Notes: generated from the letters alone by a model not told the origin. A DNA stretch of 8,460 bases from Nitrospira sp. (GCA_005116795.1 SWDL01000433.1:1-8460); one strand, 5' to 3'. Counted from the stretch's first letter, positions 1 through 6,776 are shown. Made by a program: numbers and translations.

Positions 1-222
1 GGGCTGACGCTCACTCCCGCGGCTTCCGCGGACATGGCGGAGCGAGGCTACGATCCGGCCTTCGGCGCGCGGCCGCTCAAACGGCTGATTCAGCAAGACG
101 TTGAAACGCCGATCGCCCGGCTGCTGGTCAAGGGAGAATTACGAGATGGAGAAACCGCGACGGTGGATGTGAAGGACGGAAAAATCGTGGTGATCCCGAC
201 GGTCGAAGCGAAAACGGAGTGA
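1..222 (+). CDS. clpB: ClpB disaggregase, C-terminal fragment (5' end outside window)
   Basis: This is the last 73 codons of a Hsp100 ATP-dependent disaggregase, which works with DnaK/DnaJ/GrpE in the cytoplasm to pull polypeptides out of aggregates. The reading frame is open from the first base of the window, so the start lies upstream and the ATG at 34 is internal. The fragment contains the signature GYDPAFGARPLKR (fragment residues 16-28), with the GAR sensor-2 arginine at residue 24. This motif lies in the small subdomain of the second AAA+ module in Clp/Hsp100 proteins. It is followed by the DVETPIARLLVKGE helix and a beta-rich tail (ATVDVKDGKIVV) typical of ClpB ends. There is no sign of a ClpP-binding loop, but that region would not fall in this fragment. 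ClpA or ClpC is less likely because the C-terminal run matches ClpB style. It converges on the minus-strand gene ending at 280, and no clear terminator hairpin is visible in the 57-base gap. Confidence 0.9.
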   Translation, partial: GLTLTPAASADMAERGYDPAFGARPLKRLIQQDVETPIARLLVKGELRDGETATVDVKDGKIVVIPTVEAKTE

Positions 223-279
223 CGCGTATCTCGCTTTTCGCGCCTTTCACGCACGTCTCGCCTATCCTATCGCCCGGCT

Positions 280-492
280 TCACGGTTTCTTCAGCCGATC
301 CAAAATCAACGCGACACAGCCGCCCAGCAAGCCTCCTCCGACAATCGCGGTCAGCACCTCCGCGATTTTCGCATCCCACAAGGGTCCCTGCGCCTGCATG
401 ACCTCGCGAATCCCCCCCTGCAGCATGATGACGGCGAGCGCCATCGTCGACCCGACCACGAACCACCACGCAAAAATTCGAAAGGACGGCAT
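280..492 (-). CDS. small two-helix membrane protein, unknown function
   Basis: This is a 70-residue protein that I do not recognise as a named family. Two hydrophobic segments are visible: residues about 7-25 (rich in F, W, V, A, L) and about 45-64 (glycine-rich, TAIVGGGLLGGCVALIL). They are joined by a polar loop (GGIREVMQAQGPLWDAK), and the protein ends in a basic DRLKKP tail, so a helical hairpin in the inner membrane with the C-terminus inside is likely. The start at 492 is chosen over longer upstream starts because the longer version reads out of frame through the end of comM and looks like non-coding translation. A GGAG ribosome-binding site also sits about 5 bases before this ATG. The gene begins only 14 bases after the comM stop codon on the same strand, so the two are probably co-transcribed. 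Whether that reflects a shared role is unknown. Confidence 0.7.
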   Translation of the reverse strand: MPSFRIFAWWFVVGSTMALAVIMLQGGIREVMQAQGPLWDAKIAEVLTAIVGGGLLGGCVALILDRLKKP

Positions 493-506
493 CAGACTCC
501 ACGTTC

Positions 507-2030
507 TCAATCCGGGACTCGATCCAGCGCTCGGTACTGCACGGCTTCCGCCACATGAGCCACCTCGATCGGCTCCGAGTCGGCCAGGTCCGCGATCGTC
601 CGCGCCACCCGCAAGATGCGGCCGTAGGCTCTGGCCGAGAGGCCGAGCTTCGTCATCGCCTGCTCCAACAGATCCTTGGCGGCGGAGGTGATCCCGCAAT
701 AACGTTTGAGATGTCTCGGCTTGAGCTGGGCGTTACAGTGCACCCGTTCCTTCGTATAGCGGGCCACCTGCCGGGCCCGCGCCCGGGCCACACGCGTCCG
801 GATGACGATCGAGGACTCGTTCCGCCCCTCGCGGTCGAGTTCCCGAATGGGGACCGCCGGCACCTCCAGATGGATATCGAGGCGATCCAACAGGGGACCG
901 GACAACCGTGAGCGGTACCGCCGGATTTGATGGAGGGTGCAGAGACATTGTTTGGTGCGATCTCCATAGTATCCGCAGGGACAGGGGTTCATCGCGCCCA
1001 CCAGCATGAACCGCGCGGGATAGGTCAATGAGGCGCTGACACGCGTCAGGACCACGGTGCCGTCCTCCAGCGGTTGACGCAGCCCCTCCAGGACTCCGCG
1101 TTTGAATTCCAGAATCTCATCGAGAAAGAGCACCCCACAGTGGGCGAGAGACACTTCGCCCGGCTTCGGCACGGTTCCACCCCCCACCAATCCGGCATCC
1201 GAAATACTATGGTGCGGCGACCGGAAGGGGCGAGCCCTCAGCAGCGGTTGCCCGGCCTTCAGCAAGCCTGCGACGCTGTGCACTCGCGAGGCCTCAATCG
1301 CTTCGTCCAATCCCAGCGGCGGAAGAATGCCTGGAAGCCGGCGCGCCAGCATCGTCTTCCCTGCCCCCGGCGGCCCAATGAGCAACACATTATGTCCGCC
1401 GGCCGCGGCAATCTCCATCGCGCGCTTGGCATGGTCCTGCCCCTTGACGTCGGCAAAATCCTCGTCATCCCCTGGCTCCTGAGCGAGCAGCATGCCCCGA
1501 TCCACCTCGAAGGACGGGATCGTCTGCGTCCCGCGAAGAAACTCGACGGCCTCCGGGAGAGTCCGCACCGGATGGACCGACACCCCCTGCGCCACTGCGG
1601 CTTCCGCGGCGTTCTCCGGCGGCAGGAGGAGCGCATGTTTCGGTCCGCAGGCCAGCGCGATTGAGAGCGCCCCGGAGACCGGCTTGACGCGGCCGTCCAG
1701 CGAGAGCTCTCCGGCAAACACCCGATCGGCCACGGCTTCCGCCGGCAACGCCCCTTCCGCCACGAGCAATCCCATCGCAATGGCCAAGTCGAGCCCCGAC
1801 CCTTCCTTCTTAATACCGGCCGGCGCCAGGTTCACCGTGATCTTCTTCACTGGAAATGAAAAGCCGGTATTTTTCAAAGCCGCCCGAACGCGATCCCGGC
1901 TTTCACGGACGGTGGCATCGGGAAGCCCCACGACGGAGAACTGCGGAAGCCCGCCTCCGATATCGACTTCCACCTCGATCAGATGGGCCTCAAGCCCCAC
2001 GACGGCCGCGCTGAGCACTTTCGCCAGCAT
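507..2030 (-). CDS. comM: ComM/YifB family Mg-chelatase-like AAA+ ATPase
   Basis: This is a full-length 507-residue member of the YifB/ComM family, hexameric AAA+ helicases. In naturally competent bacteria they promote branch migration of incoming single-stranded DNA during transformation, and in other species their role is less clear. The N-terminal ~170 residues form the Lon-substrate-like ChlI fold (GLPQFSVVGLPDATVRESRDR at 27-47). The Mg-chelatase ATPase core has Walker A GPPGAGKT at 219-226 and Walker B VLFLDE at 300-305, followed by the conserved HCGVLFLDEILEF stretch. A CPC (350-352) and CLC (362-364) pair forms the family's probable metal-binding cluster. The C-terminal lid domain includes SARAYGRILRVARTIADL (466-483). 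Length and motifs are normal and no lesion is visible. The ATG at 2030 is preceded by GGAAGG about 9 bases upstream, and a strong promoter lies at 2107-2136. Competence in this organism is an inference only. Confidence 0.95.
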   Translation of the reverse strand: MLAKVLSAAVVGLEAHLIEVEVDIGGGLPQFSVVGLPDATVRESRDRVRAALKNTGFSFPVKKITVNLAPAGIKKEGSGLDLAIAMGLLVAEGALPAEAVADRVFAGELSLDGRVKPVSGALSIALACGPKHALLLPPENAAEAAVAQGVSVHPVRTLPEAVEFLRGTQTIPSFEVDRGMLLAQEPGDDEDFADVKGQDHAKRAMEIAAAGGHNVLLIGPPGAGKTMLARRLPGILPPLGLDEAIEASRVHSVAGLLKAGQPLLRARPFRSPHHSISDAGLVGGGTVPKPGEVSLAHCGVLFLDEILEFKRGVLEGLRQPLEDGTVVLTRVSASLTYPARFMLVGAMNPCPCGYYGDRTKQCLCTLHQIRRYRSRLSGPLLDRLDIHLEVPAVPIRELDREGRNESSIVIRTRVARARARQVARYTKERVHCNAQLKPRHLKRYCGITSAAKDLLEQAMTKLGLSARAYGRILRVARTIADLADSEPIEVAHVAEAVQYRALDRVPD

Positions 2031-2106
2031 AGGAGGAGTCCTTCCACACCCAGGTGATCCCTGCGACGCCTCCTGGCATCCGCACAGCCGTCCATGCTGA
2101 TCGGCG

Positions 2107-2136
2107 ATTATAGGCGGCCCCCTCCGAGGTTTTCAA
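2107..2136 (-). promoter_or_regulatory. sigma70-type promoter for comM
   Basis: Read on the minus strand, TTGAAA (2136-2131) is followed after an 18-base spacer by a perfect TATAAT (2112-2107). The predicted start of transcription is near 2100, which gives a leader of about 70 bases before the comM ATG at 2030. The hexamers match the consensus at 5 of 6 and 6 of 6 positions. This is sequence evidence only. Confidence 0.65.
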
Positions 2137-2163
2137 CACGCCTTCTTGCCGATTGTGTATAAT
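2132..2163 (+). promoter_or_regulatory. probable promoter for the kelch gene
   Basis: A perfect TATAAT lies at 2158-2163 in an AT-rich patch, about 57 bases upstream of the ATG at 2220. The -35 side is poor: the best match is TTCAAC at 2132-2137 with a long 20-base spacer, and nothing better occurs at 16-18 bases. It overlaps the -35 box of the opposing comM promoter, so an activator may be needed or the two promoters may compete. Confidence 0.45.
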
Positions 2164-2219
2164 CCCCGAGCGCGGTTGAAGCGCCTGACTGTTGCACGAG
2201 GACGCAGGATGGGTCCCGC

Positions 2220-3755
2220 ATGGGAATTGTCGCACAGGAATGGCTTCGACCACTTGTCGTGATCGCCATCGCGGCAGACGCGGTCACGATCGCCGCTGAC
2301 CGTCTCGCCCTCGCCCAGGCCCCCCCGCCCGGGGGCGTCTGGCAGACGCTCGCCCCCGCCTCCGCTCGTCGCACGGAAGTCTCCGCCGCTCCCGTGGGCG
2401 GCAAGATCTACGTCGTAGGCGGGCTCACCGAGTCACCACTCGGGAATCTCATGAACCCAGTGGTGAGCGACCTGGTCCAGGCCTACGATCCCGCCACCGA
2501 TTCCTGGACTCCCAAAGCCTCGCTGCCCCGCCCCCTGCACCATGTCGGCATCGCCACGGTGGGGAACGACCTCTATGTGCTCGGGGGATTCACCTCCTCG
2601 CTCCTGAATATCTGGAAACCCTCGGCGCAAGCCTTCCGATTCAATCCGGAGTTGAATCAATGGGCGGAAATCCCTCCCATGCCGACCGCCCGAGGGGCCC
2701 TGGCCATGGCCGAACTGGGCGGCAAACTCTTCGCCATCGGGGGCTATGACGGCGTCGCCGATTCGGCGGCCGTGGAGGTCTTTGACCCATCGAGCAACAC
2801 CTGGAGCCCCAGGCCGTCTCTCCCGACTCCACGCGATCACCTGACCGTCGCCGTCAGCCGCGCACGCCTCTACGCCATCGGTGGCCGGTTGCATCGCGAT
2901 CCGGCAAAAAACCTCTCGGTGGTCGAGGTCTATGACCCCGTCACCGATCGATGGTCGCAGGTGGCCGGCCTTCCCACCGCGCGGAGCGGCCTCGCGGCGG
3001 GGGTCATCCAGGGGCAGATCTATGTCGTCGGCGGCGAAAGCCCCGGCGGGACTTTTCGCGAAACGGAGGCGTATAATCCCGGCACCGATACATGGGTCAC
3101 CATGGCGCCGATGCCGACGCCGCGACACGGTCTAGGAGTCGCGGTGATCAGCGGGCGGCTCTATACTTTGGCCGGAGGCCATCAGCCTGGCGCGACGTTC
3201 AGCGACGTGAACGAAGTCTTCACGCCGCCCACGCAGCAGGCTGTCCCCGTTGAGACGCGCCGCGCGGCCGCCGAACATGTCGGGACCATCATGGCCATGC
3301 TCGCCACCTTCCAGGACGCCGGCGTGCTGCCGCCCGAAACGACCCCGGAGGCGAACCGCTTGATCCATGCCCTCATTCAATACCAGGTCGCCTTCATGAA
3401 AAGCGGGATCCCCGCCGTGAAGCACTACCTCGCCTCGGCGCTCAGCGCCAAGATGGGCGACGGCGGACCTCAGACCGTGGAACAATTCCACACGGAAGGG
3501 TGGACGTCCCGATCCCTGGAAGCCGTGGTGGAATTTGTTGCCGCGCGGCCGCCGTGGGAGCGGGCCGATCTGATGGAGGGCTTTCGAGCATTCAACGTCG
3601 GCCGACCGGACTTCGAATTGCTGTCACAGACCTATGTGAACGCCAGAAGCCGGCTGTCGGTCCGGGGGCAGAACATCCATGCGGTCTACGGCGCACGCCG
3701 CAAGGAGATGCCCGGAGGAAGAACGCGAACAGAACGGGATCAAGGGGCACAATAG
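2220..3755 (+). CDS. exported kelch-repeat beta-propeller protein with helical C-terminal domain
   Basis: This is a 511-residue protein. Residues 1-34 resemble a Sec signal peptide: a hydrophobic run (PLVVIAIAADAVTIAA) ends in ALAQA, with likely cleavage just before APPPGG, although the n-region is only weakly positive. Residues about 42-335 contain six kelch units, each with a double glycine after a hydrophobic strand (67-68, 122-123, 174-175, 221-222, 271-272, 319-320). Most also have a downstream YDPxTDxW-type strand (for example 89-96, 239-245, 285-292), which fits a six-bladed propeller. Such propellers usually bind proteins or sugars, and a few are enzymes. Residues about 340-495 are predicted helical (for example AAAEHVGTIMAMLATF, 349-364), and I do not recognise this domain. 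The ATG is preceded by AGGA 10 bases upstream, a modest site. A nearby ATG at 2209 is out of frame. Function is unknown, and the location is probably periplasmic or extracellular. Confidence 0.85.
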   Translation: MGIVAQEWLRPLVVIAIAADAVTIAADRLALAQAPPPGGVWQTLAPASARRTEVSAAPVGGKIYVVGGLTESPLGNLMNPVVSDLVQAYDPATDSWTPKASLPRPLHHVGIATVGNDLYVLGGFTSSLLNIWKPSAQAFRFNPELNQWAEIPPMPTARGALAMAELGGKLFAIGGYDGVADSAAVEVFDPSSNTWSPRPSLPTPRDHLTVAVSRARLYAIGGRLHRDPAKNLSVVEVYDPVTDRWSQVAGLPTARSGLAAGVIQGQIYVVGGESPGGTFRETEAYNPGTDTWVTMAPMPTPRHGLGVAVISGRLYTLAGGHQPGATFSDVNEVFTPPTQQAVPVETRRAAAEHVGTIMAMLATFQDAGVLPPETTPEANRLIHALIQYQVAFMKSGIPAVKHYLASALSAKMGDGGPQTVEQFHTEGWTSRSLEAVVEFVAARPPWERADLMEGFRAFNVGRPDFELLSQTYVNARSRLSVRGQNIHAVYGARRKEMPGGRTRTERDQGAQ

Positions 3756-3846
3756 CCGATCCGTTGTTCGTCAGGCGAATGTCATCCGTGTTCATGCAGC
3801 CGGCAGCGTGTCTCATCCACTCTGTATCACGAAAGGAGCAGCCTTC

Positions 3847-4083
3847 ATGCCGACCAAAGCGTACATCTTGATCAAGGTGAAAGCAGGCAGGACCAAGGAC
3901 GTCATCAAGTCCCTCAAGAAACTCCCTGGAGTGGAACAGGCCCATCCCTGCTTCGGTCAACCGGACATCTTCAGCTTCGTCAACGTCCAGGACGAGAAGG
4001 CGCTGTCCGACGTCGTCATCACGAAGATTCACACCATCGAGGGCGTGGAGGAAACCGACACGCACATCGTGGCGGAAGCCTGA
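3847..4083 (+). CDS. stand-alone Lrp/AsnC ligand-binding (RAM) domain protein
   Basis: This 78-residue protein corresponds to the effector-binding half of Lrp/AsnC regulators without the helix-turn-helix. The pattern is the alpha-beta sandwich of the family: strand AYILIKVKAG (5-14), helix 16-26 (TKDVIKSLKKL), LPGVEQAHPCFGQPDIFSFV (26-45) with the glycine/Pro-Asp turn used for effector binding and oligomerisation, helix 50-60, and a last strand (GVEETDTHIVAE, 66-77). Known single-domain members form dimers to octamers and bind amino acids, and some modulate full-length Lrp partners. It cannot bind DNA on its own by the usual route. The start is well supported by AAAGGAG 8 bases upstream. A longer in-frame start at 3679 would run through the 3' end of the kelch gene and is rejected. 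It lies 91 bases after the kelch stop, and no clear promoter is visible there, so read-through from the kelch unit is possible. Confidence 0.88.
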   Translation: MPTKAYILIKVKAGRTKDVIKSLKKLPGVEQAHPCFGQPDIFSFVNVQDEKALSDVVITKIHTIEGVEETDTHIVAEA

Positions 4084-4113
4084 TCGTACGTGAAGCGTGC
4101 TCGTGACCGTTGC

Positions 4114-4127
4114 CCACGGGCCCGTGG
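4114..4127. repeat. perfect 14-base palindrome (possible terminator stem or operator)
   Basis: CCACGGGCCCGTGG is a perfect inverted repeat with no spacer, centred 37 bases after the stop of the Lrp-like gene. TGCC at 4111-4114 and GGCA at 4129-4132 flank it and could extend an imperfect stem. No U-run follows, so it is not a classic intrinsic terminator. It could be a transcription end point or a protein-binding dyad upstream of the promoter at 4159. Confidence 0.35.
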
Positions 4128-4158
4128 CGGCAGATCGGTAACAGGCGTCCATCCTGAA

Positions 4159-4188
4159 TTGACACTCTGGAAATGCCGCCGCTATAGT
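4159..4188 (+). promoter_or_regulatory. strong sigma70-type promoter upstream of the 428-residue protein gene
   Basis: A perfect TTGACA (4159-4164) is followed after 18 bases by TATAGT (4183-4188), matching the consensus at 6 of 6 and 5 of 6 positions. Initiation would fall near 4195. The next credible coding start is 4394 or later, which implies an unusually long leader of about 200-320 bases. Confidence 0.65.
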
Positions 4189-4393
4189 ACAGCGCGCTCG
4201 TGATCGGCGAACCGTGGTCCCTTCACTGCTTTTCTCGGACACACGACATGGCGACCAGCCGGATTCCCATGACGATTGATCTGAGACCAGAGGACGATGC
4301 CTGAGTCGCCCCCGAGGATGTCAAGCAACCCCGCCGGTCCGCCAAGGATTTCGGGCCGGCAGATCGACATCGCCTCTTATCCGGGAACGCTCC
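4189..4393 (+). other. long leader region without a convincing gene
   Basis: About 205 bases lie between the promoter and the earliest start of the next gene. The only plus-strand reading frame of note runs from GTG at 4200 or ATG at 4248 to a stop at 4302-4304 (34 or 18 codons), and it lacks a ribosome-binding site. I see no recognisable riboswitch fold, leader-peptide codon run or terminator. The stretch may be an untranslated leader or may encode a small RNA. Confidence 0.3.
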
Positions 4394-5680
4394 ATGCCCG
4401 TGCCGACGACACACAACCGGATCACTGACGTCCCGATGTGGCTCAAGCCGCCTGGGGCCGGTCGATCTAGCCTCTCAAGTAATACTTCAAGAAAGATAGG
4501 CAAAGGCCTTATCATGATTCTCGTATTGATTGCGGCAATCTCGCTCGTCATTCAGGTTTCCTTGACGACTTCGTCCTCTCTGGCTGCGCCGGCATCGGCG
4601 GTCATACAGGGAGCCCTATCGGATCTGGCCCAGGTCATCGGCACCCACGGACCCCGGTTGAGTGCTGTGACGTCCGACGCCGAGGCCATCGCATTCTTGA
4701 CCCCTCAGCTTGGTCAACCCCTCATGATCAGCGAGGCCATCGAGGCGCTACAGACGAAGTCACGCCCCGGCAAGTCTGGACCGGATCCGGAAAAAGGCCT
4801 TCGGGCGGAACTGGTGGAGTCCGCGACCCGTCTGGTTGGATCACTGGTCACCTGGCACTGGTCGGATCAAGCCCTCCACGCAGTCGAGACTGAAGGAAGA
4901 GACAACCTCCGGACGTGGCTGGAGCAATCCGCACAGGCGAGAGAATGGCTGACCGCGGCTGGCCCGCACGGCCCCCTCTCCACCCTCTCCTCGTTCGCTG
5001 AGACTCTGACGGGTCTTGGTGAAACCTCTCCCGACCTCGCCTCCGGAAGTTCCACACCTCCCTGCACCGACTACACCACCCATCTCGATCGAACCTACCC
5101 CCTGCTGGCAGACCAGACCACCTCCTGGCTCGGGGTCGCGCAACAGGATGGTCTGCCGGGACTCAAGCGCCGCCTAGACGACAGCACGCTCTCGTCCGGG
5201 CTCTCCCTCACCGATCAGAGGATCTGCACCCGCACCTATGTCCAGACCCGTCTCTACCCGGTGTTGCGAGCACACTTCGTCGCGCAGGCCCTTCAAGGAC
5301 GGGCGGAGGCCGAGCGAGATGCGCAGACGCTGACCGATCTCCTCCGGCGATGGCCCGAGCGCCGGCGCGAGCTGTATGGACTCACACGCCTCTGCGGCAC
5401 CTGGCAGTGGTCCATCCATAACCACCGGGGGGGCCATCAAGAGGCCAAGACCCTGATGACGTTCCCACCGCCCGACGGCCCGCCTCCGCCCGGACTCCGC
5501 CCCAGCAAGATCGTCGTGCTCGGAGACGCGATCTACATCCGATGGGACTTCCAAGGTGGATTTCAGGAGGAGAGCTTGCTGTTCACTGGAGAAGGGGCGC
5601 GCCTGGAAGGGTCGTTCGTCAATTCGAGCGGCGCCTGGGGCTCGATTACCGGAAAACGCACCGCGGCCTGTGCCCGTTGA
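4394..5680 (+). CDS. exported or membrane-anchored protein of unknown function with C-terminal beta-rich domain
   Basis: This protein has 428 residues from the 4394 start. I do not recognise the family. Residues 38-55 are strongly hydrophobic (LIMILVLIAAISLVIQV) and are preceded by SRKIGKG and followed by SLAAPASA, which fits a signal peptide or anchor. A start at 4514 (residue 41) has AAAGG seven bases upstream but would lose the positive n-region, while 4436 is intermediate, so the start is uncertain. Residues about 70-330 appear mainly helical, with several tryptophans and acidic/basic patches and cysteines at 224 and 278. From residue 334 the protein changes character to a compact beta-rich domain of about 95 residues: CGTWQWSIHNH (334-344), a proline-rich loop (PPPDGPPPPG, 358-367), then short strands IVVLGDAIYIRWDF and SLLFTGEGARLEGSFV. 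It ends GSITGKRTAACAR. C334 and C426 bracket this domain and could form a disulfide. The shape recalls small lipocalin-like barrels, but this is only a guess. The gene ends 6 bases from the converging DUF423 remnant. Confidence 0.75.
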   Translation: MPVPTTHNRITDVPMWLKPPGAGRSSLSSNTSRKIGKGLIMILVLIAAISLVIQVSLTTSSSLAAPASAVIQGALSDLAQVIGTHGPRLSAVTSDAEAIAFLTPQLGQPLMISEAIEALQTKSRPGKSGPDPEKGLRAELVESATRLVGSLVTWHWSDQALHAVETEGRDNLRTWLEQSAQAREWLTAAGPHGPLSTLSSFAETLTGLGETSPDLASGSSTPPCTDYTTHLDRTYPLLADQTTSWLGVAQQDGLPGLKRRLDDSTLSSGLSLTDQRICTRTYVQTRLYPVLRAHFVAQALQGRAEAERDAQTLTDLLRRWPERRRELYGLTRLCGTWQWSIHNHRGGHQEAKTLMTFPPPDGPPPPGLRPSKIVVLGDAIYIRWDFQGGFQEESLLFTGEGARLEGSFVNSSGAWGSITGKRTAACAR

Positions 5681-5686
5681 CCGACC

Positions 5687-5815
5687 TCAATCAGCCTGCC
5701 GCCGCCAGCCCCACGCCAACAATCCCCATCCGATCAGAAACGCAAGGCCGCCAAGCGGGGTGAGCGCGCCGAAGGCTCGCAGGCCCGACAGCGCCAGAGC
5801 AAACAGATCACTGAC
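5687..5815 (-). pseudogene. DUF423 (YgdD/YwdK-type) membrane protein, 3' remnant
   Basis: On the minus strand, the last ~43 codons before the stop at 5687-5689 encode SDLFALALSGLRAFGAL, then TPLGGLAFLIGWGLLAW and a basic tail. This is the typical final third of DUF423 small integral membrane proteins, whose consensus has a GSLYxLxLTG segment followed by a TPxGGxxFLxGW helix. Intact members are about 110-130 residues with four helices. Here the first two thirds are missing: upstream of codon V51 of this frame the sequence is the SDR gene, read out of frame. No start codon or ribosome-binding site precedes the conserved part. The homology begins within about 5 bases of the SDR stop, which suggests a deletion that removed the DUF423 5' part and brought the SDR gene up against the remnant. 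It could be checked by looking at relatives in which SDR and DUF423 genes are intact neighbours. Confidence 0.7.
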
Positions 5816-6596
5816 CTCGACCCTTTGCCCGATGCACCAAAGTGGCTCCGGCCTGCGCCGTTGGAAGCAGGATGATCTCAGCGACTTGGACACGCGGCGG
5901 TCTCGTCGCGCAGTAGAGGACCGCATCAGCCACGTCGTCAGCGGTGAGCGGCGAGAGCCCTTCATAGACCTGTTTCGCCCGAGAACGATCTCCGTGAAAT
6001 CGAACCACGCTGAATTCCGTGTCCACCATGCCGGGGTCCACCGTGCAGACGCGCAAGGGCGTCTCGACCAGGTCCATCCGCAGGCCTGTGGTCAGGGCAT
6101 CCACGGCCCTTTTCGTAGCGCAATACACGGCCCCACCCGGATAGGTCTCGTGACCCGCGATCGACCCGATGTTGATGATGGTCCCGCGCTTCCTGGCCAC
6201 CATGCCGGGGATCACCGCACGACTCACGTAGAGCAGGCCCTTGATGTTGGTATCGATCATCTCTTCCCAGTCCTGATGGGACCCCTCGTGCAACTTTTCC
6301 AAGCCTCGGCTCAAGCCGGCATTGTTGATGAGGACTTCAATTTTCTGCCAAGGACGCGGTAGCGCACGGATTCCCGATTCAACTGCAACGCGATGGCGCA
6401 CATCGACCGCCCAGACCAGACACGGAATCCCAATGGTTCGTCGAATCGTCGCCGCCAGATGCTCCAATCTGGCCTTCCGTCGAGCCGCAAGAATCAACCG
6501 TGCGCCCTGCCCCGCAAAGACACGGGCACAGGCCCACCCGATCCCGCTGCTGGCGCCCGTGACCAGCACCACCTTCCCCCTGAGACTCGACGTCAT
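5808..6596 (-). CDS. SDR family NAD(P)-dependent oxidoreductase (YdfG-like)
   Basis: This is a 262-residue classical short-chain dehydrogenase. From the start at 6596 the motifs are the cofactor loop TGASSGIG (13-20), an arginine pair RR (39-40) after LILAA that favours NADP(H) over NAD(H), NNAG (91-94), N117 in DTNIKG, the catalytic S145 in INIGSIAG, and Y158-x3-K162 (YCATK). DPGMVDTEF (187-195) and PLTADDVADAVLYCATRP (216-233) are typical of the YdfG/3-hydroxy acid or serine dehydrogenase branch, so the substrate may be a small hydroxy acid or hydroxy amino acid, though I cannot fix it. The start is set by GGGAGGT five bases upstream. A longer frame up to 6749 has no such site and shows no family resemblance. 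The last residues (HRAKGRGQ) may be altered, because the stop codon lies at the junction with the DUF423 remnant. The protein is cytoplasmic. Confidence 0.93.
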   Translation of the reverse strand: MTSSLRGKVVLVTGASSGIGWACARVFAGQGARLILAARRKARLEHLAATIRRTIGIPCLVWAVDVRHRVAVESGIRALPRPWQKIEVLINNAGLSRGLEKLHEGSHQDWEEMIDTNIKGLLYVSRAVIPGMVARKRGTIINIGSIAGHETYPGGAVYCATKRAVDALTTGLRMDLVETPLRVCTVDPGMVDTEFSVVRFHGDRSRAKQVYEGLSPLTADDVADAVLYCATRPPRVQVAEIILLPTAQAGATLVHRAKGRGQ

Positions 6597-6776
6597 GTTA
6601 CCTCCCGCACATGCCCTGATTTTCAGCCCCATCCTACCCGAAACCAGCACGGACAACATCCCTCCCATCGAGATGATCGCAGGTCTCCTGCCCCCCTCCG
6701 ATGGGGGAGAGGACACGGCGTTCACCGGCAACAGATACGAACGGGTCACGCCACCGGGCCTGCCTGATCGAGACGC

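Noticed and set aside
223..279. Possible bidirectional terminator between clpB and the small membrane gene
   Set aside because: No stem longer than 4 bases with an adjacent T-run on either strand could be found by eye.
128..556. 142-codon minus-strand frame overlapping the clpB end and the small membrane gene
   Set aside because: It conflicts with two better-supported frames and reads as low-complexity non-coding translation.
2433..3128. 231-codon minus-strand frame inside the kelch gene
   Set aside because: It is antisense to a well-supported protein with six kelch units, and its translation has no recognisable motif. Long antisense frames are expected in GC-rich DNA.
4200..4304. Small plus-strand frame (34 codons from GTG, 18 from ATG) after the strong promoter
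   Set aside because: There is no ribosome-binding site before either start and the product is featureless.
5556..6362. 268-codon plus-strand frame opposite the SDR gene
   Set aside because: The SDR on the other strand has a full set of catalytic motifs, while this translation is arginine/proline-rich shadow sequence.
6597..6749. N-terminal extension of the SDR by 51 codons to an ATG at 6749
   Set aside because: The extension lacks a ribosome-binding site and SDR resemblance, whereas the ATG at 6596 has GGGAGGT at ideal spacing and places the TGASSGIG motif at the usual residue 13.
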